The notes beneath the pieces were generated by a model, which saw nothing but the letters and a program-made list of their open reading frames with translations, was not told the origin of the DNA and searched no databases. Positions 53,361 to 64,000 of a stretch of 64,000 bases of DNA are shown piece by piece. A program made the position numbers and the translations under genes. Source of the DNA: Turnera subulata (Eukaryota > Streptophyta > Magnoliopsida > Malpighiales > Passifloraceae); the NCBI GenBank assembly GCA_028386065.3, contig JAKUCV010002214.1, forward strand, positions 1-64,000, read 5' to 3'. Numbering within the stretch: position 1 is the first letter of the stretch; each line of letters opens with the position of its first letter.

Positions 53361-55354
53361 TGTCACGCCCCCACCTAAGCGCAACCGGCCAGGTACCATG
53401 TGCACCATCATCGTGCCACAAGGCACCCAAAGGCCTATACTCAACATCACAGAAGCTTGTTGCCTCTGCCTCGCAGGGGTTACTAACAAGAACATGCGCA
53501 GCATAAAAGGAAACTAACAAGGAATGCAAAGGCAACAGAAATACCAAAAAGAATTAAACTCCATATCCTCTAATGTTATAGAATTCTGCTACAAGGGGCA
53601 CTAACTCATACAATGCCAATTATAACCTCTTTTAGTACAACTAAATAAATAATACAACTCAGCTTTACCCATCAGTTTACGCTGCCCGTACTCTCATCCT
53701 CGCACCTGAAAAACAAGGGGAGGAATTGGGGGGTGAGTATAAACTCAGTAAGTAGGGGGGACTTACAAGCAACGGTCAACAATACCAAACAAGCGGCAAA
53801 TAGCATCCAATAGCAAGGTCAACATCCTGACCAAGCGGCCATCAGCACCGCAAGGTCCATCGTTACATATATAGTATAACATCGATACATATAGTATAGC
53901 ATCCGTGCAATGCAATGCATGAATGTGCAAATGCTTAGCCCTATTATGGGCACATCAGCTTAGCCCTACTATGGGCACATCACAGCTCAGCCAAGGCCTT
54001 CAGCAACATCATCAATTAGCACCAGCTGTGCTAATACCAAGCAATTGAGCATCTACCAAGCAAGTAGCACCATTATTCATCACAAGTAAGCAAGCCCCAC
54101 TTACCAAACCATTAGGCACATCAAGCCATCAAATCCATCCCTTTGGAATCCTTAGGCATCTAGGGTTCATACTTCTCTTACAGCATCCCGGGCAGAATCT
54201 GCCCTGCACCAACAGAAGCTTCACCGAGGTTGAATACGAACCTAGAGGCAGAACCGACCTTGGGCATCAACATAAAAGTTGTAGTCCTGCCTCTTAGATT
54301 TCCATAGCCACTGAGAACACTCAATTCTAAACTATCTAGCTCCTGATATAGCTCCTACACCAACTCGGATTCCTGCAGCAGGTCTGCTGCAGAACAGTGA
54401 ACTTGGAGAGCAAATAACTCTCTCAGTTCAGCTCCAAAATCTCCCAAACCGGTGTCCAATTAACGATATGGATGTTACCTAACTCTGGGCTTTGGTTGCA
54501 CTCCATTCCAACCGGTAGTTCGGCCGGAATCGCTATTTTAGTGGCCAGGGGTCTGTCTGGCCGAGAGCAGAACCCCTAGTCTCACTCTCCTCCTTTCCCC
54601 TCTTTTCTCTCCTTCTCTCTCTCTCACCTATCACGAATTTGGTCTGATCCGAATGAGTGAGAGCTGCTTACCTCCAACTCTTAACTGATGGGAAGTAGGT
54701 GACTAAGCACCTACTTGCCACACTTGCCAACTTGGTGCCACTTGCACCAAGTAGCTCTCCACCTCATGCTTGTTTTCCACCAATAGAACCATGACACTCA
54801 ACCTACTAGCTTACACACCAAACACATTCAGCAGCATATTCCCGAGCCACATGTCGAACCCTGATTGGTCGGTTTGGCAAATGACACATTTACCCTCATC
54901 GCACCCAATTGTGCACCGACGGGCACACCAATGCCCCGGTTGTGCACCATTCCACACCAAATTGAACCAACCGATAATCCTCTTGGTCAATCATGCCTCT
55001 AGTGAATTTATTACACCAAGTTGTCACATTCCTATCATTTCCAACCATTAATTGGCCCATTAGACAAGTCGAGCACTCGGGACACCAAACTAGGCCAACC
55101 GTGCCATCGGACCACTTCGAGCCCATTTCTGTGCACTAGGCAAGGCCTATGCGAACCATCTCATCTCAATCCGATATCAATCATGTTACCGAGCCTAAAC
55201 CCATACCATCATGTACACCCAACATTATCAACATCACCTACTTTCTCTCGAATACCCTATCCAACCTATACGAACGTGCCGGAAGGACAAGCTACACCCG
55301 GATCTCATCATGCAAATGCTTCTCTATATTCTATGGTGTACCTGGGGTATTACA
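53361..55354 (-). repeat. 5' LTR of the LARD element
   Basis: 1994 bp, the same length as its partner, differing by scattered substitutions and a few compensating small indels (for example a CT-repeat length change near 54615 and an extra g near 53476). The GATAT duplication follows at 55355. Confidence 0.92.
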
Positions 55355-55359
55355 GATAT

Positions 55360-56230
55360 CATAGACAAGAGTGATTGGCCCCAATTCTTATCTTTCTTTT
55401 TATGTTATCAAGCTTGAGATTTATGTGATTACACATACCTAAACCTGCTTTTAATCATACTTGCCATCATCCCAAGCTTGACCACTAGTTGCAAGTAATT
55501 GGCTGATGAAGGTATGTGTCAACAAGTGATTGACCAATAATTTAATGCTCGAAGAAAGGGGGGAGGGCTCATCTATTTATAATCATAGGGGTTGGCTGGT
55601 TTACTAGTCAATCCATGACATTCGTGTTCAAAAAAAATCCATGGCATTCACATTTTTATAACATTTGTTACAAAATAAGTTGTCAAGTTTAAAACTTTTT
55701 GTCACGAATTGAATTAAAGGCAGTCGGTGTTTTCTGTGGCCGCAGTGGTTATTCTTTCTGCTTCATCTTTATGATCAAGGGTGTTGATACGTGGGCCCTA
55801 CGTAATTTGGATCAAATTTTTTTTATAATATATGGAGTCCACGTAAGAGCTTAATGTCACATTAGCACAATAGCTAGTTATAGATTAAATAAAGGATTAT
55901 TCTTATTATTTTAATATAATAGGGGGACTAAATATATATTTAATCTATTTTTTTAATATTAATTATAACCTTGCTATATATATAGGATTCCGCACTCTTT
56001 ATTATATATTATTGTTTCCAACTAGGTTTGGGTTTGCTACATTCTTATGGTTTTCATATGTAATACGTACACACCGTGCGTGAGTCGGTTGGGTCGGTTG
56101 GTTAGTTCATCAACATATATATATGCATACAAACATATATTGCTTTTACATCGTAAATTCATTGTTTGTTACGTTGTTGTGTTAATTTTGAAGTAGTAGT
56201 AAGAAGATATACAGAAGCACGCAAATCATC
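55360..56230 (+). promoter_or_regulatory. Upstream region of the 56231 F-box gene
   Basis: Non-coding. A CTATATATATAG motif at about 55974-55985 is a candidate TATA box, with a second TA-rich run near 56114. The segment 55715-56060 is paralogous to 58440-58600, upstream of the truncated sister copy, so the duplication included the promoter. Confidence 0.45.
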
Positions 56231-57514
56231 ATGGCGCCACTCGAAATTATAGCCAACATACTTAGCAGGCTTCCCTTCAAGAACATTGTTCGGTGCAAGA
56301 TGGTATGCAAATCATGGCTCCACTTGATCACCAGTGATCCTTATTTCGCTAAGCTGCACCGGACGCAACAACAACAACGACAACAGTCTCTCCTTTTTTA
56401 CCCCGATCCAGGGCGGCTGACGAGGGACAGCCCTAAACCTCGACGAGCTCGACTATATGTCAAGAACATGATAGACCTTAGTACTACTACTAGCCCAAGC
56501 CCTAGCCCTAGCCCTGCTTCTTTCGCCGTCATGACCTTAGAAGTAGGGCCCAAGTTGGAGATCGGAGAGGGAGAGGCAGTCAAAGGGGTAATGGTTGTTG
56601 GTTCTTGTAATGGCTTGATTTGTTCAGCACATGATGATTGTGAAAAACAAATTGGTCCTTATATATGGGTGCGGCGACTGTGGTTTCGTGTGAGCAACCC
56701 CATTACTGGAGAATACTTTGCGATTGAAAGCACAATGAGACGAGAAATGTATACTTTTCCCCGTATGGAGTTTTGTTATTGCCCGTCCAGTGATCAGTAC
56801 AAGATTATGGTATGGACGGAATCTCTAATGATTCACACTCTTGGGAGTAACTTGTGGAGAAGCCTTGATGTTAAACATATCCCGTACCCAATCTCAGCAG
56901 CTTCTAAGGCGGCTTCTCTCAATGGTGCTCTTCATTGGGTTTGCAATGTTCGAGCTGGTACACATGTGTGCGCCTTCGATATAGAGAATGAAGCAGTCCG
57001 GTTTGTTATCCCTGCACCTCCAATCAATAAAGGTGTTTGTTATGTGTTTGGAACTGAGCTCAGTGTATCGGTGTGCCGTGGTTGGCTTAGTCTATTCCTG
57101 GTACGGAAGAGGAACACATGGGATGAAGGCAATGGCCTTGACATATGGGTGATGAAGGAGTATGGAGAGGCAAGCTCTTGGACAAGGCAACATGTTGTTC
57201 TATCACCATCCCTGGTGGAAAGATCACCAAAACTTTATAGACTCATACCAATTCATATTAACACTACTACTACTAGAGAAGGAGGAGATGGCAAGATTCT
57301 TCTGGTGAGTCAAAGAAGAGAAGGCAAGAGAGGACGCAAAAGTGGAGGCCCAAGCATTCTGTTATCCTATGATCTCGAGACCAAGAACACCAAAGAGGTA
57401 GAGGTAGATATTAGCTCTATTTCGCTTGTAATTCCCTATACTCCTAGTCTTCTCTCGCTTGGGGATGTGTTTGCCGGAAAAGGCTTCACCATCCTGAAAT
57501 TTGAGTCCAAATAG
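56231..57514 (+). CDS. F-box protein with FBA-type (kelch-like) domain
   Basis: 427 residues in one exon. The F-box occupies the extreme N-terminus (residues 1-40: LEIIANILSRLPFKNIVRCKMVCKSWLHLI). A low-complexity Gln run (about 46-52) and a (SP)n repeat (about 88-95) precede the associated domain, with GSCNGLICS (124-132), SNPITGEYF, CPSSDQYKIMVW and LNGALHWVCN. It likely serves as an SCF substrate receptor; the target is unknown. It is only distantly related to the 4458/9392 pair and closest to the truncated copy at 58632. The C-terminus ends GKGFTILKFESK. Confidence 0.9.
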   Translation: MAPLEIIANILSRLPFKNIVRCKMVCKSWLHLITSDPYFAKLHRTQQQQRQQSLLFYPDPGRLTRDSPKPRRARLYVKNMIDLSTTTSPSPSPSPASFAVMTLEVGPKLEIGEGEAVKGVMVVGSCNGLICSAHDDCEKQIGPYIWVRRLWFRVSNPITGEYFAIESTMRREMYTFPRMEFCYCPSSDQYKIMVWTESLMIHTLGSNLWRSLDVKHIPYPISAASKAASLNGALHWVCNVRAGTHVCAFDIENEAVRFVIPAPPINKGVCYVFGTELSVSVCRGWLSLFLVRKRNTWDEGNGLDIWVMKEYGEASSWTRQHVVLSPSLVERSPKLYRLIPIHINTTTTREGGDGKILLVSQRREGKRGRKSGGPSILLSYDLETKNTKEVEVDISSISLVIPYTPSLLSLGDVFAGKGFTILKFESK

Positions 57515-58631
57515 AATTGCATGCAGACGTCTTAATATATTTCCAATCCCACTTTTCCAATTTTCAATAAATTCACGTGTATGTATGTGTGGATATTGTG
57601 GTGATGGGTTCATGCAACAAATAGCAAAACCTCTTATCACCACAAAATTATGACCTTAGTTAATGCTGCAGATATTCCCTCAAATTTGCTGCAACAAAAA
57701 GAAAAGAATTAATTTGTTCAAGAATTTGGATCAAATTAAAAAGGATTGATTTTTCAAGCCAAATCAAACTTTTCCTCCCCCATGATCGGAAGTAGAGTGT
57801 CATCTATATAATTCAGATTGCATGAGTGGCTAGGCCACTATTTTTCATTATCTATTGTTGAATTCAAACAATGGAGGAGCCAGGAAGGCTACAAAACCCG
57901 TCCACCCATATGGTTTTGAAAGTTGTAAGAATATGTTATTGCCAAGCCAAAATTACTTATGGCGGTTTAATTAGGAATTGAGTCCATATTGGGGCTCTGG
58001 CGTTATATTAATTAACTTCGATCAAGAGGCAGCTTTCAATATTCCTGCCTGGTACCACTTAGTAGGTGAAAGCTACTCACAACCTAGCTAGTGCTTGCTC
58101 TTGATCACCTGCTTTTATCTTGAGGACTGCCTCTGGCTTGTGGAGAAGCATAGTGAGGTCTGGTGATGACTTTCAAGGCACTCCTGGGAGTCTGAATTCT
58201 CTTACTGAGCTTGATGTTGGGGATGGGAGGGTGAGTAATTAAATTCTGGGTTGATATATAAGCTTATCCGAGAGACTGATCACTGGGTAGGCAACCTGCC
58301 TTTCCCTATACTCTTTCCAATATTGCACTCATTTGGGCTGATAGTGCTGTTAATTAGCTAGGACTTGGCGTGGTACTGTACCTTTTACTTCAACCTTTTG
58401 TAAGTTTTTTTGGCTTGTAAGTTGTAAGGGTGTGTGTATCATGGCAGTCGTGTTTTCTGTGTTATTCTTTCTGCTTCATCTTATTCCTAGTATAGTACGG
58501 ACTCTTTAATATTAATGTTTCGGACTAGGTTCGGGTTTCCTACATTCATAGGGTTTTTTTTATGTAATACACAGGCTTATATTGCGTTTACATTATAAAG
58601 TCATTGTGTGTTACGTTGTTTGTGCTAAGTT
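57515..58631. other. Intergenic region between the F-box pair
   Basis: The 3' flank of the 56231 gene is followed by sequence with no convincing ORF. 58440-58600 is the duplicated promoter-proximal block also found at 55715-56060. Confidence 0.4.
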
Positions 58632-59080
58632 TTGATGATGGAGACTCATACCAAAAAAAAGGTGTTGATGATGGAGAAGAACCAGAAGAAGAAGAAGAAA
58701 TACAGAAGAAGTGGGTTTGGGAGAGTAAACGATCCGCCAATTGAAATCATGGCCAACATACTTAGCAGGCTTCCCATCAAGGATACTATTCGGTGCCAGA
58801 TGGTATGCAAATCATGGCGTCAATTGCTGACCGGTGATCCTTATTTCCCTAAGCTGCACCTCTCTATGGAGCAACAACATTGTCTCCTTTTTTACCCCGA
58901 TCCCGAGCAAATGCAGCCGGCGGGGGACGAGCCTAGACCTCGACTACTATATAAAGAAAACATGATAGACCTTAGTACTACTAGTGCTTCTTCTTCTTCT
59001 GTGGTCATGACCTTAGAAGTAGGGCCTAAGTTGGACAAGGAAAAACGTTCAAAGGGGATTTTGTTGGTTCTTGTAATGTT
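58632..59080 (+). pseudogene. Truncated F-box gene, sister of 56231
   Basis: The frame opens with a Lys-rich leader (about 40 residues, KKKKKY) absent from the 56231 protein. The F-box is PPIEIMANILSRLPIKDTIRCQMVCKSWRQLL, followed by LLFYPDPE, KENMIDLSTTSASSSS and MTLEVGPKLD. Near 59060 (KG) the frame shifts where the sister continues to VGSCNGL, and homology is lost within about 40 bp. The associated domain is missing, so at most an F-box-only peptide of about 180 residues could be made. Confidence 0.8.
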
Positions 59081-59148
59081 TCTTTTGCAAACATTTTTGT
59101 TATCCAATGCATGCTTGAACAGTTCCTCCATATATATCTCTCCACCCA

Positions 59149-59222
59149 GCAAACATGGTGCTCTAGTGGTAGAATAGTACCCTGCCACTGTACAGACCCG
59201 GGTTTGCTTCCCGCCTGGTGCA
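59149..59222 (+). pseudogene. Degenerate tRNA-Gly(GCC)-like sequence
   Basis: The stretch ctctagtggtagaatagtac, then CTGCCAC, then gacccgggttt...cccgcctggtgca matches the D-arm, anticodon loop (GCC) and T-arm/acceptor of plant tRNA-Gly. The 5' acceptor strand does not pair, and the anticodon and T stems each have a mismatch. It is therefore a decayed tRNA gene, or the tRNA-derived head of a SINE. It lies just past the point where the 58632 F-box copy is truncated. Confidence 0.65.
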
Positions 59223-59460
59223 TAGGTGCCATGATATGATACTTGCGCTCCCGTGCTCCTTGTGATTCAATTCAAGGGTTATGTATATGTGCTTGAATCT
59301 TTTATAGAATTGCATTTTCTTTTTTGAAACTAAACGATGATGGTATTATTAAAAAATCAAAAACTGTAGGATACAGCAAGTCATGCGTGAACTGACCGCC
59401 ATGACCCAACGCTTACACTGCGATACAAATAAAGATTACAACTGAACGAAATGATCTACC

Positions 59461-62400
59461 TCAGTTAGCATTCAGGGAATTAAAGTTCCTCTTTGGACAT
59501 CTCCAAAATTTTAATGTATCAGCGTTGGATAGAACCATTGAAGTGCTAAAGGGGAAGTCAGGCTGCAGTGATCTGATCCAAAAAGAGGCATGCACCAGAG
59601 CCAGTTCAGCAATCCTGCACACATCTGCGGATAGGTTGTGAAAGATCCTTCGGTTTCGCTCAAGCCAAATCGATCTCAGTACTGCAACGCCAATGAGAAA
59701 CCAACTAGTGCGGGTGCGGTAGTTCGGTGATAAGAAAGTCCACTGAAGAATGAAATCCTCAAGCGTGGCAGGACTACACCATAAAACCCCCCACCATTTG
59801 CAGACTTTGGACCAGACCAACCAGGAGACTGGGCAGGAAAGCAACAAATGGTCTCTAGTTTCGATTGAGGAGTTACACATAACACATACCGAATCACTCA
59901 AACCAATGATGCCCCTCTGGCAGAGGTTTTCCTTGGACGGTATACCATTATACAAAGCCAACCAAAGCCAACATTCTACCTTAAAGGGAGGTAGAGAATA
60001 CCATATGAATGGTTTGTCTCTTCTGAGACCGAGCTGAGAGTAGATGAAATCTCTACCCCTCTTAACAGTGTATGACCCATCCACGGCATGCCTCCAGATT
60101 CTTTGATCTTGCTGAGTCGGGTGGCCTGGAATGTTGCAAATCATTTCCATGAGTGCATTTTTTCTCTCAACCTCCCACTCCCAAAGGTGGCGCCTCCAAG
60201 CGGAAGCCCAAAAAGGCTGTTGATTAATCATCTTAATGGCTTCACTGACTGAGCAGTCCTTACACGTAGAAAATGAAAAAAGTCTTGGAAAGAGCTCTTT
60301 GAAGGAACCACGACCAGTCCAGTCATTCCCCCAGAAGTTAATATCGGCACCAGATCCAAGTTTAATGGTAGACCCAGCCAATAGAGAGACCTCGGTTTGG
60401 CTGTGATGAGAACCTGACTGCACTATATCAATCCAAGGTGCAGAACATTTTCGTCTGGAGAAGGTTGGGAATAAGTCTGAATTATTTTCACCACATTTGT
60501 TTTTTAACAAAGGTTTCCACAGCTTCTCTGTTGGGCTAGAATAGCACCATAACCATTTGAATAGGAGAGATTGGTTCATGGTGCACAAATCAATAATTCC
60601 CATGCCGCCAAGCTCTTTAGGAATTGTTATTTTCTTCCATGCAACAAAACAGGTCTTCTTAGAATTCTCAAAGCCACTCCAGAAAAAATTCCTCAGTATA
60701 GATGTCAATTTTTTTCAACACCCGCAGGCATCTTGAAGAGAGACATGTAGTATACAGGTAATCCACTCAACACCGATTTGATGAGGGTGACTCTGCCTCC
60801 TATTGACAAGAATCTGCTTTTCCAAGCTTTTAGTCTGCAGCTGAACTTGTTCAAGATTGGATTCCAAGTGTTAATCCTCCTCATGTTGGTGCCGAGTGGC
60901 AAGCCAAGGTATTGGAAGGGAAAACATTCAGCCCTGCTGTGTAACCTGCTTGCTATATCCTCCACCTACTGTACGCTTAAGCCAACACCAATGACGCTAC
61001 TTTTGAAACAATTAATGCACAGACCTGAAAGAGCTTCAAAAACTCTGAGACACCTTTTTAGATTTAGCAAGGAAGGAATATCTGCTGGAGAAAATAAAAT
61101 GGTATCATCTGGATATTGAAGGACAGAGACAGATAGACCATGCACGTTCACGTTTTGGATCAAATTTAGAGAAACTGCCTTTGTAAGAATGGAAGCAAGA
61201 CCCTCAGCAGCAAGGATGAATAGGAAGGGTGAGAGAGGGTCACCTTGTTTAAGGCCCTTGCCCATAGAAAATTCTTTTGATGGTGAACCATTAATCAAAA
61301 CTGATAACATTGAGGAAGAAAGACACTCGCAACACCATGCACGCCACCTGGACCTAAAACCCTTTGCTTCCAAAACCTGAAGTAAATAATTCCAATCCAC
61401 TGAATCATATGCCTTCTTGAAATCCAATTTCCAAATGATGGATTTTGTTTTATTACTTTTCAAGGAGTGGACAACGTCGTTGGCAAACAGGGCACTGTCC
61501 AGGATGCTTCTGCCTTCAATGAATGTTGTTTCCTGCAAGCCGACAAGCTTTGGTATGACTTTCTTCAATCTTAATGCCAACAATTTAGATATGATCTTGT
61601 AAAGCCCATTAACAAGTGTAATGGGCCTGCATTCATCAAAAGAGATGTCACTAGATTTCTTGGGTAGGAGGGTGATATACGCATTATTTGCACCTATAGG
61701 AATCTTTGCTTGATGGAAGAAATGTGTGACTATGTCGAACAAATCCTGTTTTATGAAATCCCAGCAATTTTTGAAGAACAAGAAGTTGAAACTGTCAGGA
61801 CCGGGTGCCTTAGAATTATCACAGCTCTAAATGGCCGCTTTCAGTTCATCAATGGTAAAGGGTTCCTCCAAGGCCAACGCATCCTCATGGCTTAGATTAG
61901 AAAACTGGAGTTTGCCAACACTGGGTCTGGTCTGTGAATTTTGAGAATAAAGCTTGGAATAAAAATCAAAGGTTGCATCTTTAATTCTGGTGGCGTTGTT
62001 CTCCAAATGGCCATTGTTGGAATGTAAGTGTGAGTGGTGAATCCCACATCGGAGAGAAAGAGGCCAAGTGAGTAACGTGTAAGTGAAGTGGACCCATGTA
62101 CCCAATACCTTGAGGTTTTGGGTTACAGAGTGGTGTCCTGGTCACGCGTATGGAACTCACTTGGGCCTCGCGTGTTGTCTCCCCAGTTTTCGGGCGACTC
62201 CTGGTTCTCAACAGCCATCCACCAGAACTTGTTCAATTCTATTCTTCCTTCTACGACTACACTGTTTCCATAGGATGTCAAGTTGTCTCATTCTCGTGTT
62301 GATATTGCCCTTCAGGGAATAAAATCTTCTAATCTCTACTTGGGAAAGACTTCTAACCTCTGCCTCCTTGTCCAAAGAGTCAATTTCTAATTGGATAGCT

Positions 62401-63299
62401 TCGATTGACTTATTCACATTGCCAAAGACCTCTTTGTTCCACTTGGCAAGTAGAGTTCTCATCAAACTTAAATTCTTCAAAAGATTATATTTACCCAGAA
62501 ACTTGGAGCACGCATGTTCCCACATGGATTAAATAGTTTTCTGAAATTCAGGGAAATCCCACCAGGCATCAAGAGACCGAAATGGCTTCCAACTTTTGTC
62601 CAGTACACCTTGGGTTAGAGTAAGAGGGACATGGTCAGAACTCTGCTTGCTACCGGACTTTAGTATAAGAAACGGGAACCATGTGGACCACTCCCGTTGA
62701 GCGAAGATCCTGTCGATATGACTTGCTTATTTCAGGTTGCCCCATGTGAACAATCTGTAAGAAAGGTGAAATTCTAACAAATTCAAACTTTCAATGAATT
62801 CCCTGAAAGCAGTCGTACCCTGCCTGCACAATCGACCACTCTTTCGGTCTGTAGAGAGTAATGTTTCATTAAAATCACCCATCACCAACCATGGAGATGG
62901 GAATATTTGCTTCAGAGCAATGAGTTCTTCAAACATGTTTCTCCTTTGATGAAGCTAAGAGCCACCGTATACACCACATAAAGCTACCTGTTGTCTCTTT
63001 TGAATAAGCATGCCTTCAATAACATTCCATTTATCCGAACTTTCCACGTGCTTAACCTCAAGGAAATCCGTGTCCCAAATGAATACCATGCCCCCAGATA
63101 ATCTGAAAGCATCCATGGAAACAAAACCGATGTTCCCACTGCCCCATAGCCTGTAACAAAATGCAAGATTGATACTGGTCATCTTAGTTTCACTAAGAAA
63201 AAGGAAATTAGCCTGGACTTGATTAACAAGCTTGCGGACTTACGCCTACTTCCTCTGCGAACAGACACCCCTAACATTCCAGCTAACAATACTAATCAT
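59461..63299 (-). pseudogene. LINE-E ORF2 (endonuclease/reverse transcriptase)
   Basis: Starts MISIVSWNVRG at 63299, with an early stop. Endonuclease blocks (WLVMGDFNETLLSTDRKSG) and RT blocks (CRPITLVNGLYKI, WKLDFKKAYDSVDW, KGLKQGDPLSPFLF) are clear. The catalytic motif is QYPDD instead of YADD (near 61110). A long uninterrupted C-terminal frame (60708-59461, 415 aa) holds the zinc-like CVMCNS...HLLLSC. A frame change near 60705 and a stop near 60965 separate the pieces. Inactive. Confidence 0.87.
62015..62213 (+). mobile_element. Solo LTR, 199 bp
   Basis: TGTTGGAATG...GTTCTCAACA with terminal inverted TGTTG/CAACA, flanked by the perfect 5-bp duplication GCCAT (62010-62014, 62214-62218). 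It includes the phrase gaatcccacatcgg, frequent near the start of plant LTRs, supporting plus orientation. It interrupts LINE-E ORF2 between the endonuclease and RT blocks and therefore inserted after LINE-E. The internal region was lost by LTR-LTR recombination. Confidence 0.88.
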
Positions 63300-63340
63300 G
63301 ATATGGATAATAACTCTAAGAGTGCAGCTTCTCATGCACG

Positions 63341-64000
63341 CTAGAGCGCTGCCCTACTCTGTACCCATTCAAATGCCTCTTTATCAACTAGGTCCCCGAT
63401 CAACTTGTCTGTACTACCTTCCATGTTATTTCGATCCCAGCCTACAAGGTCTCCAATATAACTGGTCTCCTGGATTTCCATATCAGAGAAAGAAACGGGG
63501 ATAAGAGCACTTGCAACATCTTCCAATTCGAGTCTTTTATTTACCCTACAAACATCTGAATCAGATGCTCTTTCAAGATTCTCAGGTTGTGATAACACAC
63601 TACCCTTTGTAGAGAGGAACTCCACCCTGTTTTTCTTTTCATTTCGACATTGTTGATTATAGCTAACACTTTCCGCTCAACTGCTAATTGGAAGGCCGGA
63701 TCATTGGCCTCATCTACAGATGCCATCCATGAATTTTTCGATGAAGAGACCGAGTTAGGGACATATGGGGAACTGGAGGAAGCCTCATACTCTGTAAAAA
63801 AGCATTTGTAAGGTGATGGGCTGCTCTTAAAAAAAGTCTGGGTTGATGGAGTTTCGGGGTATGGGACCAGATGAAAGGAAAACGGGCTTTTGATGGGCTG
63901 TTGTGAAGGTAGTGGTGAGTTGTTCTGGGAGAAGAGGATGGGGCCAGAAAAAGAGCCAGTGGACGAGATATAATATGTTTTATTGGGACCCTTAGTTGCA
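63341..64000 (-). pseudogene. LINE-E ORF1, C-terminal part
   Basis: The end carries SDVCRVNKRLE, PVSFSDMEIQET and IGDLVGWDRN, colinear with the C-terminus of LINE-D ORF1 (SDICRVNMRVL, VGDLLGWDR). It ends about 41 bp before the ORF2 ATG. A frame change lies near 63600 between KRKTGWSS and EFLSTKGS. The upstream serine/proline-rich part continues past the window. Confidence 0.75.

Larger units (their letters stand above)
49515..55354 (-). mobile_element. LARD-type LTR retrotransposon, complete and non-autonomous
   Basis: Two LTRs of exactly 1994 bp (49515-51508, 53361-55354), TG...CA, surround 1852 bp. A perfect 5-bp duplication GATAT flanks it (49510-49514, 55355-55359). Sense is minus: the polypurine tract GAAGGAGGGGATGA is adjacent to the left LTR (51509-51523), and a primer-binding motif TGGTAGCGGAGC, 10 of 12 matching the usual initiator-tRNA(Met) site TGGTATCAGAGC, is adjacent to the right LTR (about 53347-53358). 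No gag or pol ORF exists in the interior. Long LTRs, non-coding core and intact signals define a LARD. LTRs are very similar, so it is fairly recent. Confidence 0.92.
59315..64000 (-). mobile_element. LINE-E, continues beyond the window end
   Basis: A minus-strand LINE. The 3' end on this strand reads ...accatcatcgtttagtttc plus a short A tract (about 59313-59320). ORF2 runs 63299 to 59461, and ORF1 begins beyond 64000 and ends at 63341. A solo LTR (62015-62213) interrupts ORF2. Frameshifts and stops are spread through both ORFs. The 5' end and target duplication are outside the window. Confidence 0.85.

Noticed and set aside
49515..55354. Segmental tandem duplication of a 2-kb block
   Set aside because: TG...CA ends, a GATAT duplication, a polypurine tract and a primer site show that these are LTRs of one retrotransposon.
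59149..59222. Functional tRNA-Gly gene
   Set aside because: The acceptor stem does not pair and two other stems have mismatches.

Overview
The window is nuclear DNA of a eudicot plant. This is inferred from plant-specific F-box families (F-box plus FBA and SKIP23/DUF295-like), RRM-type plant LINEs, plant LTR-retrotransposon features and AT-rich intergenic DNA. No RNA gene, CRISPR array or bacterial-type feature was seen. Three F-box genes look intact (4458-5795, 9392-10702, 56231-57514). They are expected to encode substrate receptors of SCF ubiquitin ligases. Almost everything else is broken F-box paralogues or transposable elements.

Region 1-15.2 kb is a local F-box cluster built from a repeated module: a plus-strand F-box/FBA gene with a minus-strand SKIP23-like (DUF295) F-box gene beside it, plus shared flanks. 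Each SKIP23-like copy is broken differently: 3640-3860 by a gene-sized internal deletion, 7023-8268 by a 43-bp insertion (a very short LINE tail with its target duplication), and 12407-13244 by a frameshift and a central deletion. A complete Ty3/gypsy deletion derivative (1428-2997, duplication TAGCT) and a hAT-like MITE (13698-14114, duplication CTTATAAG) sit in the cluster.

Region 15.5-43.5 kb is a pile of LINEs. LINE-A (minus, 16142-25724) is split by LINE-B (plus, 20647-23881, 18-bp target duplication). LINE-C (minus, 27068-33405, 14-bp duplication) has an uninterrupted 616-aa RRM-type ORF1. At its 5' end it carries a sense-strand piece of a fatty acyl-CoA reductase gene with its intron. 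A 3.76-kb CACTA-like element (33801-37563) contains what looks like a captured spliced gene. LINE-D (plus, 37564-43520) follows and abuts a deleted F-box copy at 43521-44232.

Region 45.7-55.4 kb is LTR-retrotransposon territory: an LTR-like piece, the 3' part of a large Ty3/gypsy-like element with a 108-bp tandem array and a 1.6-kb LTR, and a complete LARD-type element (49515-55354) with two 1994-bp LTRs and GATAT duplications.

Region 55.4-64 kb holds a second F-box pair (56231-57514 intact; 58632-59080 truncated, ending near a degenerate tRNA-Gly-like sequence). LINE-E (minus, from about 59315 to beyond the window end) carries a 199-bp solo LTR (62015-62213, duplication GCCAT). There is no operon-like functional unit; the coherent story is F-box birth-and-death driven by duplication and transposition.
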